64,000 bases of DNA from positions 124,001 to 188,000 of the forward strand of contig JBEKTD010000003.1 in NCBI GenBank assembly GCA_049516395.1, in the 5' to 3' direction. The notes beneath the pieces were generated by a model. The model did no database searches. It saw only the letters and a list, made by a program, of their open reading frames with translations, and was not told where the DNA came from. Both the position numbers and the translations under genes were made by a program. Positions 60,814 to 64,000 of this stretch are shown here, in pieces. The number at the start of each line of letters is the position of its first letter. Position 1 is the first letter of the stretch. Source of the stretch: Fen-1362 sp049516395. Its GTDB lineage: Bacteria; Planctomycetota; Phycisphaerae; Sedimentisphaerales; Anaerobacaceae.

Positions 60814-61695
60814 TTACGCGTATTTTTGCTGGGCGTTTTCAATATCGATAGATTCTTTCAAGAATGTGAGCCAATTAGTCCAGGCCTTTTTGTAAGCGTC
60901 GCCTATTTTGGTTTTCCCGGGTACGTGTCGACAACGCCTTTGATGTCTGCCGAAGCTTTCGACGAATTTTTTAGGTTCATTTGCGGCGTCGTAAATCTCA
61001 AGGCCGAGTTCGAAGGGGATAATTTCGTCGTTTTTGCTGTGAATGACAAGGACGGGGCAGGTAACTTTGCGGACGTAATCGATAGTAGGGTAATTGAACC
61101 TGGCGAACCATTTTACGGGCATATAGGGGTAGAATTTCTGGCCAATAGCTGGATATGATGTGAAGGCGTTTTCGATTACGAGAGCTGCGGATTTGACTTT
61201 GGTTGCGAGATAGGCAGCGATGCTTCCGCCGAGGGACCAGCCGAAGAGGATGATTTGTTGCGGCGCGACACCTTTTTTCTTTGTGAGCCATCTGTAGGCG
61301 GCCCTGGCGTCGAGGTATGTTCCGTTTTCGGAAGGGGCTCCCTGGCTTTCACCGTAGCCGCGGTAATCGAAGACGAAGCAATTGAGTCCGAGCTTGTTGA
61401 GGAAGTTAACGGTGTTGAGGAAGTGCATCATATTGCCGCCGTTGCCGTGGCAGTAAAGGACGGTGAACTTGGCGTTTGGCGCCGGGACGAACCAGCCGTG
61501 GAGCAGGAGGCGGTCGGCGGTTTTGAAATAGACCTCTTCGAAATCGAGGCCGAACTTAACGGGGGTGCAGGAGATTTGGCGAATGGGTTGGTAGAGGAAG
61601 CGCGGCTGCATACAATACATAAACAGCCCCACGCCGAGGTAGGCCGCGCATATTAACGCAATGACAGCAATTATGTCGAGAAGTATCGAATACAT
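60814..61695 (-). CDS. Alpha/beta hydrolase, membrane-anchored
   Basis: A 293-residue hydrolase with one N-terminal membrane helix (ILLDIIAVIALICAAYLGVGLF). The fold motifs are GNGGNMMHFLN (oxyanion region), FDYRGYGESQGAPSE, the nucleophile elbow GWSLGG and the acid VIHSKNDEIIPF. The catalytic His should lie near residue 260, where the sequence reads FGRHQRRCRHVPG, unlike the usual G-G-H-N-D; this segment resembles a PheT-coding stretch at the DNA level (60904-60941 and 40640-40685). The final helix (YKKAWTNWLTFLKES) is normal. Esterase activity likely but not sure. Convergent to ispG, which starts 50 bases beyond. Confidence 0.72.
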   Translation of the reverse strand: MYSILLDIIAVIALICAAYLGVGLFMYCMQPRFLYQPIRQISCTPVKFGLDFEEVYFKTADRLLLHGWFVPAPNAKFTVLYCHGNGGNMMHFLNTVNFLNKLGLNCFVFDYRGYGESQGAPSENGTYLDARAAYRWLTKKKGVAPQQIILFGWSLGGSIAAYLATKVKSAALVIENAFTSYPAIGQKFYPYMPVKWFARFNYPTIDYVRKVTCPVLVIHSKNDEIIPFELGLEIYDAANEPKKFVESFGRHQRRCRHVPGKTKIGDAYKKAWTNWLTFLKESIDIENAQQKYA

Positions 61696-61709
61696 AGTGG
61701 TATTTTAAT

Positions 61710-61738
61710 TTGATTGGTGAAATATAACAAGATACAAT
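61710..61738 (+). promoter_or_regulatory. Predicted sigma-70 promoter of ispG
   Basis: TTGATT (61710-61715), 17 bases, TACAAT (61733-61738). The start of transcription would fall about one base before ATG61746, so the mRNA would be leaderless. Confidence 0.5.
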
Positions 61739-61745
61739 TTGGGAT

Positions 61746-62822
61746 ATGATTAAAAGAAAAAAAACGAGGACGGTTGATGTAGCCGGAGTCAAAATTGGGT
61801 CGTCGTCGGCGGTTGTGATACAATCAATGACAAAGGTGCCGACGACGGAAGTGGCGAGATGTGTTAGGCAGATAGAGCAACTGATCCAGGCGGGTTGCGG
61901 GCTGGTTCGGCTGGCGGTGCCGACGCGGGCGGATACAGTTGCATTTGCGAAAATCGTTCATAAAGTGAAAATCCCGCTGGTAGCCGACATTCATTTCAGC
62001 GTAGAGAGAGCGATTGAGGCGATTGAGGCAGGTGCGGCGAAGATTCGACTCAACCCGGGTAATATAAAGAATCGCGGCGACATACTGAGGATTATCGACG
62101 CGGCGAAGATGCACAAGGTCGCGATTCGCATCGGCGTCAACGAGGCGAGCATTCGAGACCTTCGCAAACCCGATGTTGTTTCGGGCGGGCGGGTCGCGCT
62201 GATGCTGAAGGAAATGAAGGGTTACGTTCGGCTGTTTGAGAATCGCGGCTTTGGCCAAATCGTTCTGAGTGCCAAAAGCAGCGACGCGGTGCGCACAATC
62301 GAAATAAACAGGCGGATATCTGAGACATTCGATTACCCGATTCACCTGGGTTTGACGCACGCGGGTCTGCCTGAGGACGCGTGTGTGCCGTCGGCGGTAA
62401 CTCTGGGGGTGTTGCTGGCAGAAGGGATAGGGGACACAATACGGGTGAGCGCGGCGGGAGACCCGGTTATCGAGACGGGAATTGCCAGGCAGATTTTGAT
62501 TTCGCTGGGGCTGTACCCTGCGCCTAAATTGCAGTTGATAGTATGCCCGACGTGCGCGAGGACCGAGATTGATATAGCAGGGCTTGCGCGCAAGGTGAAA
62601 AAAGCGGTGAGCGGTATCGATAAACCCTTCGGCTTCGCTCAGGGCAGGCCGGCGCGAATTGCGGTAATGGGGTGTATTGTGAACGGGCCAGGGGAGGCGG
62701 CGGACGCGGATTTGGCGGTATGCGCGGCTAAAAACAAGGCGTTCATTTACCGCAAAGGGAAGAAAATAGCGACCGTCACAGAAAACCAGATTGTACCGAC
62801 GTTGATGAAATTGTTGAAATAA
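61746..62822 (+). CDS. ispG: 4-Hydroxy-3-methylbut-2-enyl diphosphate synthase IspG
   Basis: It converts methylerythritol cyclodiphosphate to HMBPP in the MEP isoprenoid pathway with a 4Fe-4S cluster. The 358-residue protein has the TIM-barrel part (VVIQSMTKV, RLAVPTRADTVAF, LVADIHFS, IRLNPGNI, IRIGVNEASI, LGLTHAG) and the cluster domain with CPTCARTEID and GCIVNGPGEAADADLAV, which hold three Cys. The start ATG61746 matches the family (MIKRKKTR). A family-1 hairpin repeat of 24 bases adds PFGFAQGR near residues 294-301, just before the third Cys segment. Terminator-like sequence follows on the minus strand. Confidence 0.95.
   Translation: MIKRKKTRTVDVAGVKIGSSSAVVIQSMTKVPTTEVARCVRQIEQLIQAGCGLVRLAVPTRADTVAFAKIVHKVKIPLVADIHFSVERAIEAIEAGAAKIRLNPGNIKNRGDILRIIDAAKMHKVAIRIGVNEASIRDLRKPDVVSGGRVALMLKEMKGYVRLFENRGFGQIVLSAKSSDAVRTIEINRRISETFDYPIHLGLTHAGLPEDACVPSAVTLGVLLAEGIGDTIRVSAAGDPVIETGIARQILISLGLYPAPKLQLIVCPTCARTEIDIAGLARKVKKAVSGIDKPFGFAQGRPARIAVMGCIVNGPGEAADADLAVCAAKNKAFIYRKGKKIATVTENQIVPTLMKLLK
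62625..62648. repeat. Family-1 hairpin repeat inserted in ispG
   Basis: CCCTTCGGCTTCGCTCAGGG then CAGG: 24 bases, eight codons. CCCT/AGGG arms. Without it the coding sequence would read on directly from DK to PARIAVMGC, as in homologues. Confidence 0.65.
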
Positions 62823-62824
62823 AA

Positions 62825-62848
62825 AACCCCCGGGCAGGCCCGGGGGTT
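62825..62848 (-). terminator. Intrinsic terminator of PIN-TRAM gene
   Basis: AACCCCCGGG (62825-62834) and CCCGGGGGTT (62839-62848) form a 10-bp stem with a CAGG loop. On the minus strand it is followed by TTTTTTATTT, so it ends the minus-strand gene; the plus strand lacks a T run. Confidence 0.85.
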
Positions 62849-62880
62849 AAACAGCAAATCCGAATCACATCTTTTGTTTT

Positions 62881-63924
62881 TTATTGACCCGTGAAGTTTT
62901 CGAATTTTCCGAAAATCATTTTGCCTGCGGAGGTCTGCAATGCGCTTGTAACTGCGATGATGATATCTTTGCCTATTTTGCCGCGTGCATCTTCGACAAC
63001 TACCATAGTCCCATCGTCGAGATAGCCGACGCCCTGTTGCGGCTCTTCGCCTGGCTTGATGATGCGGACCTTCATATTTTCACCGGGCAGGGCGATGGTT
63101 TTGAGTGAGTTGGCGAGGTCGTTGATGTTGAGGACGTCAACATCGCGAACAGCAGCGACTTTGCTGAGGTTATAATCGGTGGTTACAAGGCGTCCGCCGC
63201 AATTTTTGGTGAAGGGGATGAGTTTCTGGTCAACACCCTTTAAGCTTTCTTCATCCGGGACAGCGGTATCATCGATGGTTAGGTCGATGTAGGAGCTCGT
63301 CTGCATTTCCTTGAGGATATCGAGGCCTCGTCTGCCGCGGTTTCGTTTGAGCTTGTCTGCAGAGTCGGAGATGAGCTGAATTTCGTTCAGGACGAACCTG
63401 GGGACAATCAGGGGGGCGTCGAACAGCTTGCTCTTATAGAGGTCGGCGATTCGGCCGTCGATGATGGCGGAGGTGTCGAGGACGAAGGGGCGTGCGCCTT
63501 TGGTTTGCTTAGTGAACTCGACGTATGGAATCACGAAGCGGACGTCGTCTTTTGTGCGTATGACGATGGTGATAATAAGAAAGCAGATACATATTCCCAT
63601 CATCCACTTCAGTGCGCTGGTTACCGTTGCCGTAAGCCCGATGCGATAAATATCAACAACCATATCGAGTACCTGCGCCAGCGCCCAGCTTACGACTATA
63701 CCGACGAGAAGCCCGAAGAAAACGCCTGCCAGTGAGGCCAGGGATTTTTTTGGCGTCAGGATGTCGATAACAAACGTTATAATCACCATTGCCAGGCCGG
63801 TCCAGAGCAGGGCGTAAAAATCCAGCCGGCCTTTTTCCGAGGTAATCTCCTGCCCCGTCAGGTTCACAAGAAAAACCGCGATGATAATGACCACAAAAAA
63901 CACTCTTAAAAATAATAGTAACAT
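62881..63924 (-). CDS. PIN-TRAM domain membrane protein (YacL-like)
   Basis: A 347-residue protein with about four N-terminal membrane helices (residues 1-125), a PIN ribonuclease domain (about 145-280) and a C-terminal TRAM domain (about 285-345). The PIN acids are in LDTSAIIDGRI, FVLNEIQ and TTDYNL. This architecture matches YacL-type proteins of Gram-positives and planctomycetes. PIN domains cut RNA; the target here is unknown. Start ATG63924 has GGAGG 8 bases upstream; the frame runs to 63939 (TTG) but GGAGG lies inside it. No gene seen between 63925 and the window end. Confidence 0.88.
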   Translation of the reverse strand: MLLLFLRVFFVVIIIAVFLVNLTGQEITSEKGRLDFYALLWTGLAMVIITFVIDILTPKKSLASLAGVFFGLLVGIVVSWALAQVLDMVVDIYRIGLTATVTSALKWMMGICICFLIITIVIRTKDDVRFVIPYVEFTKQTKGARPFVLDTSAIIDGRIADLYKSKLFDAPLIVPRFVLNEIQLISDSADKLKRNRGRRGLDILKEMQTSSYIDLTIDDTAVPDEESLKGVDQKLIPFTKNCGGRLVTTDYNLSKVAAVRDVDVLNINDLANSLKTIALPGENMKVRIIKPGEEPQQGVGYLDDGTMVVVEDARGKIGKDIIIAVTSALQTSAGKMIFGKFENFTGQ

Positions 63925-64000
63925 ACCAGTGACCTCCAAGATTTATAATATATTTTTTATATTAGAAAATGCTGTTTGGCTTCGCCGGGTATTTTCCCGC

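Overview
The window looks like a chromosomal piece of a planctomycete of the Phycisphaerae/Sedimentisphaerales type, probably from a metagenome or a poorly studied isolate. The grounds are: four short secreted proteins ending in PEP-CTERM sorting tails; a TIGR03790-like protein carrying a dockerin pair; an LptD-type outer-membrane protein (a diderm envelope); a GH57-glycosyltransferase fusion; and many tiny dispersed repeats. Taxonomy is inferred from gene content only. I saw no rRNA, tRNA, CRISPR array, intact insertion sequence or replication origin.

Layout. 0-4.6 kb: a secreted-protein cluster (three PEP-CTERM proteins and a dockerin-bearing TIGR03790-like protein) closed by a strong terminator. 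4.6-8.8 kb: dapF and an lptD-like gene on the minus strand. 8.8-12.2 kb: an accessory stretch with an HNH-AP2 endonuclease, a HEPN-type protein and dense repeats. 12.3-17.8 kb: pilT, an ECF sigma/anti-sigma pair, yjbQ, a LysE-type exporter and a YihY-type membrane protein. 17.8-24.2 kb: the translation operon rpsB-tsf-pyrH-frr followed by a giant AsmA-like protein. 24.3-28.9 kb: a cold-shock gene, a secreted VOC protein, two tandem four-CBS proteins and a Wzz-like protein. 29.1-41.5 kb: a long co-directional minus-strand block running pheT, pfp, uxaE, an SDR mannonate oxidoreductase, uxaC, a hexuronate-type MFS transporter, a HAD protein, a LarA homologue and gnd. 41.6-45.7 kb: a 39-residue Cys-rich protein, a trypsin-like/PDZ protease with an inactive paralogue, and a fourth PEP-CTERM protein. 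46-52.6 kb: pckG, a sigma-54 activator and the GH57-GT5 fusion. 52.6-57.1 kb: a second accessory stretch (a membrane-protein pair, a HEPN/wHTH pair, a FlgM-like protein) with direct repeats. 57.1-64 kb: rho, a second cold-shock gene, a Spy-like protein, an alpha/beta hydrolase, ispG and a PIN-TRAM protein.

How genes work together. The most coherent metabolic unit is the 29-39 kb block. Imported hexuronates would be isomerised (UxaC), tagaturonate epimerised to fructuronate (UxaE) and fructuronate reduced to D-mannonate (SDR). The usual mannonate dehydratase and KDG kinase are absent. Instead a LarA-family nickel-pincer racemase/epimerase homologue and 6-phosphogluconate dehydrogenase follow. 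Because D-mannonate and D-gluconate are C2 epimers, and LarA homologues with D-gluconate 2-epimerase activity are known, I infer a route uronate > mannonate > gluconate > 6-phosphogluconate > pentose phosphates; a gluconate kinase would have to be encoded elsewhere. Pfp and PckG fit a PPi-linked, reversible central metabolism.

A second theme is repeats. At least 14 degenerate arrays have a strict 7-base period, and two families of small hairpin elements recur, often next to those arrays. Several have entered coding sequence in frame (ispG, lptD-like, SDR, inactive protease paralogue). The N-termini and signal peptides of both protease paralogues appear to be built from them.
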